From: JBEBSD01 sp040394475
Lineage (GTDB): Bacteria; Bacteroidota; Bacteroidia; Cytophagales; Spirosomataceae
Assembly: GCA_040394475.1 (NCBI GenBank)
Contig: JBEBSD010000027.1
Span: 1 to 64,000, forward strand
Length of the DNA stretch: 64,000 nucleotides
Direction of reading: 5' to 3'
Under the pieces are notes generated by a model that saw only the letters and a list, made by a program, of their open reading frames with translations, had not been told where the DNA came from and made no database searches. Positions 8,843 to 17,059 of the stretch are shown here, piece by piece. Position numbers and translations under genes: made by a program. The first letter of the stretch is position 1. Every line of letters begins with the position of its first letter.

Positions 8843-9155
8843 CCTCCGTGCAGCTTCTATGTAATACCTCGGCGTCGCTCCACGTTACCTTTTAACCTCC
8901 GTGCGCCTCTGTGCAGTATCTCTGCGTCGCTCTGTGTTACCTTTTAACCTCCGTGAGCCTCTGTGCAGTACCTCTGCGTCGCTCCGTGTTACCTTTTAAC
9001 TCCGTGCAGCTTCTATGTAATACCTCGGCGTCGCTCCACGTTACCTTTTAACCTCCGTGCGCCTCTGTGCAGTATCTCTGCGTCGCTCTGTGTTACCTTT
9101 TAACCTCCGTGAGCCTCTGTGCAGTACCTCTGCGTCGCTCTGTGTTACTTCACAC
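8843..9155 (-). repeat. Six tandem 52-53-bp repeats with a duplicated three-unit supercycle
   Basis: Units begin CTCCGTG near 8843, 8896, 8948, 9000, 9052 and 9104. Units 1 and 4 share the variant CAGCTTCTATGTAATACC, units 2 and 5 share GCGCCTCTGTGCAGTATC, and units 3 and 6 share GAGCCTCTGTGCAGTACC. A block of about 157 bases was therefore duplicated as a whole. The repeat is related in inverse orientation to the block at 8650-8749. It abuts the desaturase stop codon. Confidence 0.85.
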
Positions 9156-9176
9156 AAATGTCACCGGCAAACCAGT

Positions 9177-9923
9177 TTATACTTTTTTCCGGACTTTGAT
9201 AATCCGCAGTTTCTCCAGCAGCTTGATAACCGGGTAGGTAGGGTCAAACTCATACCATTTTTGCCCGAAATTGATAGAATTTGGGCGTTTGTGATGGTTG
9301 TTCTGGAACAACTCCCCAAGCATCAGAAAGTCGAAAATCAGGGAGTTTTTCGATTCGTCGTTGTTGTCGAAATTTTGATACCCGTATTTGTGGCCACTCC
9401 AGTTGACAATAGCGCCGTGGATAGGGCCCATCAGGAAGTGGATCGGCAGCAGGAAAAAGAAGGCCCAGTGCATATCCAGGTAAAGAAAAGCCATGATATA
9501 AAACACCGAATACAACAATCCCCAGCCGATACGGGAAACCCAGGAATCACCGATTTTTTCGATCAGGTTCCATTCCGGATAATTCCGTTCAAACTTTTCT
9601 TCGACCGCCCGTTTCCTGGACAAGACGGCATTGTAAATATTCTTCGTATCCCACATCATGGTAAAGACGTTTTTAGTATGATGGGGAGAATGCGGATCTT
9701 TAGGGGTATCACTGAATGCATGGTGCATCCGGTGAAGAATGGCATATGCCCTGGGGCTCAGGTAGGACGAACCTTGAGATACATAGGTCAGCATATAGAA
9801 AAATCGTTCCCAGAACTTGTTCATAGTGAACATTTTATGAGCTGAATACCGGTGCAGGAAAAATGTCTGACAGAATAAGGAAAGGTACCAGTGTATCAAA
9901 AAAACGGCAAGGACTATATACAT
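9177..9923 (-). CDS. Acyl-CoA / fatty acid desaturase
   Basis: The 248-residue product shows the histidine boxes of membrane di-iron desaturases: HRYSAH (H24, H29), HRMHH (H64, H67, H68) and NNHHKRP (H210, H211), plus an additional NWSGH (H178). Several hydrophobic helices flank them. The family inserts double bonds into acyl chains, usually at position 9, to tune membrane fluidity. It is shorter than stearoyl-CoA desaturases but of a length common for bacterial members. It is downstream of a comA-like/DedA/DUF4159 group on the same strand after a 78-base gap, and may have its own promoter. Confidence 0.9.
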   Translation of the reverse strand: MYIVLAVFLIHWYLSLFCQTFFLHRYSAHKMFTMNKFWERFFYMLTYVSQGSSYLSPRAYAILHRMHHAFSDTPKDPHSPHHTKNVFTMMWDTKNIYNAVLSRKRAVEEKFERNYPEWNLIEKIGDSWVSRIGWGLLYSVFYIMAFLYLDMHWAFFFLLPIHFLMGPIHGAIVNWSGHKYGYQNFDNNDESKNSLIFDFLMLGELFQNNHHKRPNSINFGQKWYEFDPTYPVIKLLEKLRIIKVRKKV

Positions 9924-10001
9924 GACTGCGTATGAGAGAATTTGGATATTTCAATGTTTACAACGAAGATACGGTTTTTGTACTTCTTTAAAAACCTCTC
10001 C

Positions 10002-10670
10002 TTAAAAATTAGTAGTGGCGTATGTCAGTAAATTGGCGCCCATCTGCAGGGCTGATTGGCGGACTTCTTCGGGGTCATTGTAAACGCTCCGATCTTCCCA
10101 GCCGTTGCCGAGGTCACTTTCGTACGAGTAGAAACAAACCAGCCTGCCCTGCCAGAGCAGGCCGAAACCCTGGGGCGGATGACTGTCGTGCTCATGAATT
10201 TTGGGCAGCCCGTTGGGAAAACGGAATTTCTGGTGGTACACCGGATGATTAAAAGGAAGTTCCACAAAGCTGAGCTCCGGGAAAACTTTCTTCATTTCGG
10301 TACGAATGTATTGGTCCAGTCCGTAATTGTCATCAATGTGCAGAAACCCTCCAGAAAGCAGGTAATTGCGGAGATTCTGGGCTTCCGAATCCGTGAAATG
10401 CACATTCCCGTGCCCGGTCATGTACAGGAAGGGGTAAGAGAACAGCTGGGGACTTCCGGTTTCGACAATTTCTTCTTCCGGATGAATATTCATTCGCAGC
10501 TGGGTATTGCAAAACCGGATCAGGTTAGGCAGCGCTGTTTTGTTGGCATACCAGTCGCCGCCCCCGCCATATTTGAGCTTGGCGATTTTATAGGAAGCAA
10601 CCTGCCCCCAGGCCATTGCGTGCCCCAGGGCAAGTACTGCTAGCAGGAAGCCGTTTCTGAGAAAGCGCAT
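10002..10670 (-). CDS. Secreted DUF4159 domain protein
   Basis: The 222-residue product has a cleavable signal peptide (about residues 1-23, ending AMAWGQ) and then a DUF4159-type domain. Recognisable segments are KLKYGGGGDWY, FLYMTGHGNVHF, GGFLHIDDNYG and a C-terminal MGANLLTYATT. The fold of this family is related to glutamine amidotransferase-like/ThuA-type domains, but no function is established. The gene is 6 bases downstream of the DedA gene and is probably translated from the same mRNA. Confidence 0.82.
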   Translation of the reverse strand: MRFLRNGFLLAVLALGHAMAWGQVASYKIAKLKYGGGGDWYANKTALPNLIRFCNTQLRMNIHPEEEIVETGSPQLFSYPFLYMTGHGNVHFTDSEAQNLRNYLLSGGFLHIDDNYGLDQYIRTEMKKVFPELSFVELPFNHPVYHQKFRFPNGLPKIHEHDSHPPQGFGLLWQGRLVCFYSYESDLGNGWEDRSVYNDPEEVRQSALQMGANLLTYATTNF

Positions 10671-10676
10671 GGACGG

Positions 10677-11339
10677 TCATACTGTTTTGGATTGCAGAAA
10701 CTTACTCTTGACGAATTGCCAGATCATAGGCAATACGGATACGAAGATAATCCCCAGCACTACTTTTTCAAAGTTGTCTTTTATCCAGGGGATACTCCCC
10801 AGGAAATATCCGGCAAGCGTCAACGATATCACCCATAGCAACGCACCCAGGACGTTGTAGGTCAGGAAGGTGCGGTAATGCATGTGTCCTACGCCTCCTA
10901 CAAACGGGGCCAGGGTCCGTACGATCGGAACAAAACGGGCAATAACGATCGTGGCGGGACCGTATTTCTCATAAAACCCGTGGGTTTTATCAATGTGTTC
11001 CGGTTTGATAAACGTTTTACCGAAAATTTTGACTTTCAGCGCCCGGTCTCCGAAGTACTTCCCGATAAAGTAATTGGTCGTATCCCCCAGGATGGCGGCA
11101 ATAAGCAGCAGCCCGATGACTGCCCAGACATTTAACGATTCCGGGTACTGGGCGGCCAGCATCCCCGCCGCAAATAACAGGGAGTCGCCGGGGAGAAAGG
11201 GCATAAAAACAATCCCTGTTTCGATAAAAATAATCAGGAACAGGATAATATAGGTCAACGAGCCGTATTCTGTAACGATTTGTCCCAAATGCTTGTCCAG
11301 GTGAAGGAAGAAATCTAAGATCTGGCTGATAATTTCCAT
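10677..11339 (-). CDS. DedA family membrane protein
   Basis: The 220-residue product is a DedA/SNARE-associated-type integral membrane protein. It has an amphipathic re-entrant region with FIETGIVFMPFLPGDSLLF (about residues 38-56) and the signature ...RFVPIVRTLAPFVGGVGHMHYRTF, including the conserved arginines. Family members are implicated in phospholipid (undecaprenyl phosphate or aminophospholipid) flipping and proton-gradient-dependent tolerance. Its first 25 bases overlap the end of the phosphosulfolactate synthase-like gene, which suggests translational coupling. Confidence 0.9.
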   Translation of the reverse strand: MEIISQILDFFLHLDKHLGQIVTEYGSLTYIILFLIIFIETGIVFMPFLPGDSLLFAAGMLAAQYPESLNVWAVIGLLLIAAILGDTTNYFIGKYFGDRALKVKIFGKTFIKPEHIDKTHGFYEKYGPATIVIARFVPIVRTLAPFVGGVGHMHYRTFLTYNVLGALLWVISLTLAGYFLGSIPWIKDNFEKVVLGIIFVSVLPMIWQFVKSKFLQSKTV

Positions 11340-12112
11340 TGCGTTTTGGTTTTATTATTGAGAAAGTATGAAAACGTGTCGCCGCGAAGTCCGAGCCGGA
11401 TGGTTTCCAGCGGGATTACTTCTTCCGGTGAAATGTTTCCGAGATTGACGTTGGCGCCGCACAGTTTTACAAACCATACCTGTTGCGATTTCTGAGGGGC
11501 TTCCCAGATAATTTTGTCGGGAGGAATGGCCGTCAGGATTTCTTCCACCAAACCTTGCCTAACCTCCCCGCTGGCCCTGAACAGCCCTACATTCCCCGAT
11601 TCCCGGGCCTCCCCGATCACTTTCCAGGCGCCCGCCTCCAGCTCGGTTTTCATCAGCTGTATCCATTTGTAAGGAGGGATAATTTTTTCTTCATCTTTGG
11701 AGCCAACCTCCGAAAGCACTACGAAATCCTTCGCCAGTTCCCGGATATAATTCAGCTTTTGATCGGCAGGCATCTCCAGGGAACCATCCGAAACCTCCGC
11801 ATGGAAGATGTTGAATTCGTCCAGCAGCCGGCGGTAGTCGTCGAATTGGTTCCGGACTACAAATGCCTCGAAAAGGGTACCCCCGAAATAAACCGGAATA
11901 CCGGCCCGCTGATAGGCCTCTATCTTCTCGCGAAGATGGGGGGTGACAAATGAAGTTGCCCATCCCAATTTTACGATGTCAATGTATTCGGAGGCTACCG
12001 AAAGGATGTCCTCTGTCTGTCGTAGGCTCAAACCTTTGTCCATCATCATGGTAAGTCCGTGCTCGCGGGGTTTTTGCGTACGATCTGGAATTTGCGACAA
12101 GTTGTAATTCAT
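11315..12112 (-). CDS. Phosphosulfolactate synthase (ComA-like)
   Basis: The 265-residue product matches the ComA family: KPREHGLTMMMDKG near residue 14, DIVKLGWATSFV near 45, VYFGGTLFEAFV near 74, EVSDGSLEMP near 106 and IWEAPQKSQQVWFV near 200. ComA joins sulfite to phosphoenolpyruvate to give phosphosulfolactate, the first step of coenzyme M synthesis in methanogens. Homologues also occur in bacteria. In Cytophagales a route from sulfolactate to cysteate could feed capnine-type sulfonolipids; that link is inference, as no ComB or ComC is in the window. It has a strong promoter match upstream and is the first gene of a comA-dedA-DUF4159 operon. Confidence 0.85.
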   Translation of the reverse strand: MNYNLSQIPDRTQKPREHGLTMMMDKGLSLRQTEDILSVASEYIDIVKLGWATSFVTPHLREKIEAYQRAGIPVYFGGTLFEAFVVRNQFDDYRRLLDEFNIFHAEVSDGSLEMPADQKLNYIRELAKDFVVLSEVGSKDEEKIIPPYKWIQLMKTELEAGAWKVIGEARESGNVGLFRASGEVRQGLVEEILTAIPPDKIIWEAPQKSQQVWFVKLCGANVNLGNISPEEVIPLETIRLGLRGDTFSYFLNNKTKTQWKLSARS

Positions 12113-12140
12113 AGGGGAATGAAATGGCTTTTCAAAGCGT

Positions 12141-12171
12141 CAAAGTTAGTGTTTCCTTCATACCATACCAA
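12141..12171 (-). promoter_or_regulatory. Promoter of the comA-like operon
   Basis: On the minus strand TAACTTTG (12141-12148) matches TAnnTTTG and TTG (12169-12171) lies 20 bases upstream, which is the ideal Bacteroidota -33/-7 spacing. The start codon follows 28 bases downstream. Confidence 0.65.
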
Positions 12172-12257
12172 AAAAATGCATAAATTGGAGATGGATAAAT
12201 GAGAATTTCTCTGATAATTCCTATTTTGCCTGTTGATTGAAATTAAATGACAGCGAG

Positions 12258-12710
12258 ATGCAAGAGGAAGTACTCCATAAACGCCTGGACTTATTTAAAG
12301 GATATATAGGGAAACAGCTGAACGAATCGCCGTCGGCGGTAACCCGCTGGCTGGGTGGGGTGCTGGCAGCGGTGGAAGCCGGATACCTGTCGGCGCACTA
12401 TGTGGTCCGGGACGACATGACCAATCCGATGAAAACGCTGCACGGGGGAGTGGCAGCCATGATCATGGACGATCTGATGGGGACAATGGTTTACCTGCTG
12501 GGTGCTGAATACGCACATACATCGGTCAATCTGAATTGCGACTTTCTGAACCCGGCCCCCGTAGGAACCGAACTCACCGGCAGTGCAGAGGTGATCCGGA
12601 AAGGCCGGAATGTGGTGCACTGTGAATGCCGGATTGTTGCCGGCAACGGAAAGCTTATCGCCAAATCGGCCTCCAACCTGATCAGTACCGGGGTTCGGTT
12701 ACCGGGATGA
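12258..12710 (+). CDS. PaaI-type hotdog thioesterase
   Basis: The 150-residue product has the hotdog-fold thioesterase core with the MKTLHGGVAAMIMDDLMG helix (residues 61-78), where the HGG and aspartate form the active-site region. Beta strands follow, such as SVNLNCDFLNPAPVGTEL. PaaI-type enzymes hydrolyse acyl- or aryl-CoA thioesters. I place the start at the ATG at 12258; a TTG seven codons upstream (12237) is also in frame but sits where a weak TATTTTG promoter would initiate. The substrate is unknown. Confidence 0.82.
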   Translation: MQEEVLHKRLDLFKGYIGKQLNESPSAVTRWLGGVLAAVEAGYLSAHYVVRDDMTNPMKTLHGGVAAMIMDDLMGTMVYLLGAEYAHTSVNLNCDFLNPAPVGTELTGSAEVIRKGRNVVHCECRIVAGNGKLIAKSASNLISTGVRLPG

Positions 12711-12806
12711 ACGGAACCGGACCGCAGGGGATTGTACGTGTCGGGCACGACGAAAAGCATTAGCCGGTTTGTGCCGGCAGGCAGTTGTTCTAAAGATCAT
12801 TCAGCT

Positions 12807-13502
12807 ATGTTGCATAAATCCCGGGGGATTGCCCTGAGTTATATCCGGTACAAAGAAACTTCCATCATTGCGAAGGTATACACCGAGACTTTCGGGATGC
12901 AGTCGTATATCGTTAACGGTGTTCGCAGCAGCCGTTCCAGGTCCAACCGGATAGCGTTGTTCCAGCCCCTGACGTTGCTGGATATGGTGGTGTACCGGCA
13001 GCCGAAAGCGGATGCCCTGCACCGGTTGTCTGAAATACAGAACCGCCATCCCTTCAGGGAGATCCCTTTTCACCCGATCAAAACCTCCCTGGCGATTTTT
13101 GTGACGGAAATGCTTACCAGGGTGCTGCGGGAAGAAGAAAGCAACGAGGCGTTGTTTGATTTCCTGGAACGCTCTGTTTTGTATCTTGAAGATGCCCGGG
13201 AGGGATACGAAAATTTTCACCTGCAATTTTTGCTGGAACTGGCCGCCTACCTGGGATTTGGCCTGGAGAGTGTAGGAGATTTTTACGGGCAATTAAAGGA
13301 GTACCCTGCTACCGCGCTTCCTTCCGAAGACCAACTCCTTCATTTACAGGCTTTGTTAAACAGGCCTTATGGTACGCCGCTGAAAATCACCCGCCAGGAA
13401 CGGGGAGCGCTTTTGCAGCGGATGCTGCTTTTTTACAAGCTGCACCTTCCGAACCTGGGTGAAATCAGGTCTCTGGAGGTCCTTCAGGAAGTATTGAAGT
13501 AA
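12807..13502 (+). CDS. recO: DNA repair protein RecO
   Basis: The 231-residue product has the RecO N-terminal OB-fold (MLHKSRGIALSYIRYKETSIIAKVYT...) followed by the helical C-terminal domain. The length fits Bacteroidota RecO. The protein acts with RecR to load RecA on gapped, SSB-coated DNA. The ATG at 12807 is chosen because RecO proteins begin with this strand; the frame opens 25 codons earlier at a TTG without any RecO-like sequence. The zinc-binding cysteines of some RecO proteins are absent, as is common in this phylum. Confidence 0.9.
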   Translation: MLHKSRGIALSYIRYKETSIIAKVYTETFGMQSYIVNGVRSSRSRSNRIALFQPLTLLDMVVYRQPKADALHRLSEIQNRHPFREIPFHPIKTSLAIFVTEMLTRVLREEESNEALFDFLERSVLYLEDAREGYENFHLQFLLELAAYLGFGLESVGDFYGQLKEYPATALPSEDQLLHLQALLNRPYGTPLKITRQERGALLQRMLLFYKLHLPNLGEIRSLEVLQEVLK

Positions 13503-13511
13503 ACAGAAAGT

Positions 13512-13541
13512 TGGCAATTGGGGTGAATATGTTAATTTTGT
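13512..13541 (+). promoter_or_regulatory. Promoter of the secreted lipocalin-like gene
   Basis: TTG (13512-13514), a 19-base spacer and TAATTTTG (13534-13541) form a complete Bacteroidota promoter match. The gene starts 41 bases downstream. Confidence 0.6.
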
Positions 13542-13582
13542 TCAGCTTTGTCATATTATAATTCCATTCTAAAAGAGATCGT

Positions 13583-14290
13583 ATGAAATTGGTAGCACTT
13601 ATTACAGGAATACTCGTCAGCACATTGGCGGTAGGACAGGATCTGAAAGGCGCATGGCAGCTGCAGGATGACGGTGGTAAAACAGCCGTGTTGATTATCA
13701 ATGAAAACTATCTGGTGGCAAGTTTGTTTTCCAAAGCAGCAAAAGAATTTGATTATACCGAGGGCGGAAAATATACCCTCAACGGAGAAAACATGACCTA
13801 TTTAACCGAGTTCAATACACGCGACCCGGAAAAAGTAGGAAAGGAGTCAAGCTGGCAGGTACGGGTAACCAATGAGGCGCTGACCCTTTCCGGGGAGGCC
13901 GGAACCCTGGTGTTTTCCCGTGTCGATAAGGCCGGCGACCATGAAATGGCCGGAACCTGGCACATTACAGAAAGGGCTCAGGAAGGGAAAGGAGCGTTGG
14001 TGAAAATCCATCAGACCGGTACCCGTAAAACATTGAAGATCTTGTCCGCTACCCGCTTCCAATGGGTTGCGATTGATCCGGGCGTAAAAGGGTTTTATGG
14101 AACCGGAGGAGGGACTTATACGGCAAAAGACGGAAAATACACCGAGCATATCGAATTCTTTTCCCGCGATAACAGCCGGGTAGGGGCGTCACTTTCCTTT
14201 GACTGGAAATTGGACAATGGCCGCTGGGACCATTCCGGCGCCAGTAGCAAAGGAGATCCGATCCATGAAGTCTGGGAGAAAGTAAAGTAA
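13583..14290 (+). CDS. Secreted protein with two lipocalin-like halves, function unknown
   Basis: The 235-residue product has a signal peptide ending AVGQ (about residues 1-19). What follows looks like two related beta-rich segments. The first begins LKGAWQLQDDGG (residue 21 on) and the second AGTWHITERAQE (about residue 121 on), the GxW pattern that opens lipocalin-like domains. No catalytic motif is seen. Similar proteins in Cytophagales are annotated only as membrane or secreted proteins. The gene has its own promoter match and lies 31 bases before the AraC-type regulator gene, so read-through into the regulator is possible. Confidence 0.75.
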   Translation: MKLVALITGILVSTLAVGQDLKGAWQLQDDGGKTAVLIINENYLVASLFSKAAKEFDYTEGGKYTLNGENMTYLTEFNTRDPEKVGKESSWQVRVTNEALTLSGEAGTLVFSRVDKAGDHEMAGTWHITERAQEGKGALVKIHQTGTRKTLKILSATRFQWVAIDPGVKGFYGTGGGTYTAKDGKYTEHIEFFSRDNSRVGASLSFDWKLDNGRWDHSGASSKGDPIHEVWEKVK

Positions 14291-14321
14291 CCGGGAACAG
14301 GTTGCAGCGGATATTAACAGG

Positions 14322-16187
14322 ATGAAGTACAGGTGCCTCCTTTTTTTGCTGGTGTGGGCCTCCCATGCGGTTGCGGCAGGGGTACGGATTGAGATTGCGG
14401 AACTGCCGCCGCTTTTGATGCCGGGTAAACCTTTGTATATGGCTTCCAGTCTGAATAACTGGAACCCGGGCAATGAGGAGTACCGTATGCAGTTGGATGC
14501 GTCGGGTGTGTGGTACATTGAACTGGATACGGTCCCGGAGGTGTTTGAATACAAATTCACCCAGGGCAACTGGACAATGGTGGAGGGAAATGCCATTGGA
14601 GGCGCCCTGGCTAACCGGTTATACGATGCCGCGACAGAGGCGAATCCCGGCCTGGTCCGTGTCCGGATAGCCGGCTGGGAAAAAAAGATTTCGTATACGT
14701 TTATTCTTACCGGCCTGCCGGAGAATACGCCGGCAGATGCGTCTTTTTACATTACCGGGAATTTTAACAACTGGGACCCCGGAAATCCCTTGTACCGTCT
14801 TTACAGGAATGTGGACGGCACCTACCGTACGACGGTCTATACCGACCTGGACCGTATCGAATACAAGTTTACCAGGGGCAGTATGAAGGCCATCGAAGGC
14901 CGGGAAAGCGGAAAGGCCCGCCCTAACCGTGTATTGTTCCGGGAATCGGATGTAGATACGCGGTCCATCGAAGTGGAGGTAGACAGCTGGGAGGACCTGA
15001 AGGCGACCTTCAGTTTTTATTCGCTATATGATCTGATCCTGTTGTTTGCTGTTTTTCAGGGGATCCTGCTGATCATCGCCATCCCGACCATTCAAAACAA
15101 CAATCGGGCTGCCAATCAATGGCTGGTCGTTACCATTGCAGTGGCTTCGCTGATGATTCTGCTGCGGATATTGGGAGGCATGCGGGAAGTGGCGGAGGCT
15201 TTTACCAAGATCCTGCTGCTGTCGGATTTTGTATTGTTTCTGTATGCCCCGCTGTTTTACCTCTACCAGCAAAAGCTGCTGTTTAACCGGTCGGCCAGTT
15301 TTAACAGGCAGTTGTTTCATTTTATACCGGTGGTCCTGCAATTTTTTGTCTACCTGCCGTTTTTTCTGATGCAAGAACGCTCGCTGCAGCTGAGCTTTAT
15401 CAACCAGGACTGGAAGCTGCTGTCGGTTTTTGTAGGATGCGGCTTGCTGGGCCTGGCCTGGAATGGCTATTATTGGTGGCTGTACCGGAACATGCTCCGG
15501 TTTTATCGCAAGCAGTTTCAGACCAATTTTTCCTACGACCAGAACCTGAGCTATTTACGGGCGGTCCATATCATTCAGGGATTTTGCCTGTGTTTGTGGG
15601 TCTTCTTTTACCTGATGCTGGCCGTGGGCCACTTTTGGTCCCTGGATGTATCGCTGATAGCCGAACGGAGTGTTGACGGCATCTGGCTGGCCTTTTCCAC
15701 CATTACTTATTTTGTAGGATATTATACCATCCATCAGCCTGAAGTGTTCAAAGTATCGCCGCTGAAGTTTTCGGTATTCGACAGCGTGGAAGAAGTGACG
15801 CAGCGGCCTGTTCCGGGAATTGCCTTACCGGAAGAGACGGAGGATCTTAGCCAGTTGAAGGAAGCGCTGATCCGGTACATGGAGAAAGAAAAGCCCTATA
15901 GCAACCCGCGCCTGAGCCTTAATGAACTGGCCGGAAAACTGAAACTTCCGCCGCATACCCTGTCGCGGATCATCAACGACGGGTTTGAAAAGAACTTTTT
16001 TGATTTTATCAACGGTTATCGGGTAGAAGAATTTAAAACCCGGGTGACCGATCCCCGGTACAAGCATTTCACCTTGCTGGGAATTGCCTACGACGTAGGG
16101 TTCAATTCGAAAACGGCTTTTAATCGCTCGTTTAAAAAAATCATGAATTGCACACCCAGCGAATATTTCAGCACCGCAGGAGAGTAG
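14322..16187 (+). CDS. Membrane-anchored AraC regulator with two CBM48/CBM20-like sensor modules and 7 TM helices
   Basis: The 621-residue product has a signal peptide (1-19) and two similar periplasmic modules, at about residues 25-118 and 125-224. Each has the glycogen/starch-binding pattern LNNWNPGN / FNNWDPGN, followed by a strand with EYKFTQG / EYKFTRG. Seven hydrophobic helices lie at about 234-257, 265-285, 294-317, 331-350, 364-388, 412-437 and 451-473. The C-terminal AraC/XylS helix-turn-helix pair (about 505-618) includes LSLNELAGKLKLPPHTLSRIIN and the signature IAYDVGFNSKTAFNRSFKK. Known: AraC proteins bind promoters and 7TM regions relay signals. Inferred: the tandem modules sense alpha-glucans outside the cytoplasm and switch on the downstream SusCDE/GH13 genes, replacing a SusR-type regulator. 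Confidence 0.85.
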   Translation: MKYRCLLFLLVWASHAVAAGVRIEIAELPPLLMPGKPLYMASSLNNWNPGNEEYRMQLDASGVWYIELDTVPEVFEYKFTQGNWTMVEGNAIGGALANRLYDAATEANPGLVRVRIAGWEKKISYTFILTGLPENTPADASFYITGNFNNWDPGNPLYRLYRNVDGTYRTTVYTDLDRIEYKFTRGSMKAIEGRESGKARPNRVLFRESDVDTRSIEVEVDSWEDLKATFSFYSLYDLILLFAVFQGILLIIAIPTIQNNNRAANQWLVVTIAVASLMILLRILGGMREVAEAFTKILLLSDFVLFLYAPLFYLYQQKLLFNRSASFNRQLFHFIPVVLQFFVYLPFFLMQERSLQLSFINQDWKLLSVFVGCGLLGLAWNGYYWWLYRNMLRFYRKQFQTNFSYDQNLSYLRAVHIIQGFCLCLWVFFYLMLAVGHFWSLDVSLIAERSVDGIWLAFSTITYFVGYYTIHQPEVFKVSPLKFSVFDSVEEVTQRPVPGIALPEETEDLSQLKEALIRYMEKEKPYSNPRLSLNELAGKLKLPPHTLSRIINDGFEKNFFDFINGYRVEEFKTRVTDPRYKHFTLLGIAYDVGFNSKTAFNRSFKKIMNCTPSEYFSTAGE

Positions 16188-16267
16188 TCGGAACGCAGTA
16201 TGGTTCGACGGCTACGGCCGACCGTCGCAGCCGCGGGCTTGGCATGACCTGAGGAAGCGGGCGATCG

Positions 16268-16949
16268 GCTGTCGGAAATCGGCTATCAGCTGTCAGCTAT
16301 CAGCTATCAGCTATCGGCTATCAGCTATATCACCATGGTCTGTGTCCTCACAGACCATCCCGGCCCCCGCCTGTAAGTGACTTTGCAGACACTGCCTACG
16401 GTATACCGGGACACACCTCATGGGGTAAGCAACAGACGCTGGAATGGGTGGCTGTCGGAAATCGGCTATCAGCTGTCGGCTATCAGCTATATCACCATGG
16501 TCTGTGTCCTCACAGACCATCCCGGCCCCCGCCTGTAAGTGACTTTGCAGACACTGCCTACGGTATACCGGGACACACCTCATGGGGTAAGCAACAGACG
16601 CTGGAATGGGTGGCTGTCGGAAATCGGCTATCAGCTGTCGGCTATCAGCTATATCACCATGGTCTGTGTCCTCACAGACCATCCCGGCACCCGCCTGTAA
16701 GTGACTTTGTGGACACTGCCTACGGTATACCGGGACACACCCATGGTGAGCAACAGACGCGGGAATGGGTGGCTGTCGGAAATCGGCTATCAGCTGTCGG
16801 CTATCAGCTATCAGCTATCGGCTTTCAGGCATATCACCATGGTCTGTGTCCTCACAGACCATCCCGGCCCCCGCCTGTAAGTGACTTTGCAGACACTGCC
16901 TACGGTATACCGGGACACACCTCATGGGGTAAGCAACAGACGCTGGAAG
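16268..16949. repeat. Four-unit tandem array of palindrome-bearing 159-183-bp repeats
   Basis: Units start at about 16268, 16451, 16613 and 16772. Each has a CGGCTATCAGCTATC-type heptameric tract, a hairpin with arms ATGGTCTGTG and CACAGACCAT around TCCT (16335-16358, 16497-16520, 16659-16682, 16839-16862), and a 10-base perfect palindrome CGGTATACCG. Units 1, 2 and 4 are nearly identical outside the tract; unit 3 carries several substitutions. Tract length differs between units. There are no unique spacers, so this is not a CRISPR array. Confidence 0.92.
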
Positions 16950-16983
16950 GAGTTGGCACTCAGCAATCTGCTGCCGCCCATGC

Positions 16984-17024
16984 AAATCGTACCTCGTAAA
17001 TCGTACCTCGTAAATCATAAATCG
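16984..17024 (+). repeat. 14-base tandem repeat
   Basis: AAATCGTACCTCGT occurs twice in a row (16984-16997, 16998-17011), followed by a decayed third copy starting AAATCATAAATCG. No function is evident. Confidence 0.75.
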
Positions 17025-17059
17025 AATCGGAAAGTAGTGCCATTTTATAAAGTGGTCGG

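Larger units (their letters stand above)
8426..9176. other. Gene-free 751-bp interval: terminator-like hairpin and two inverted repeat blocks
   Basis: No credible gene is seen. The interval holds an AT-rich stretch, a hairpin at 8599-8634, a two-unit repeat block at 8650-8749 and a six-unit block in opposite orientation at 8843-9155. Open frames here (8579-8770 and one running from 9057) are repeat translations or the antisense of the desaturase gene. Confidence 0.75.

Noticed and set aside
8843..9155. CRISPR-like array of 53-base period
   Set aside because: There are no spacers; whole units including their variants are duplicated as blocks.
9057..9845. 262-codon plus-strand frame
   Set aside because: It begins in the repeat block and then is antisense to the desaturase gene, which has clear histidine boxes.
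16268..16949. CRISPR-like array
   Set aside because: Units are contiguous and about 160-180 bases, with no short repeat/unique spacer pattern and no cas genes in the window.
16311..16999. Open frames on both strands across the repeat array (123 and 183 codons)
   Set aside because: They translate the repeat units, give internally duplicated peptides and have no independent support as proteins.
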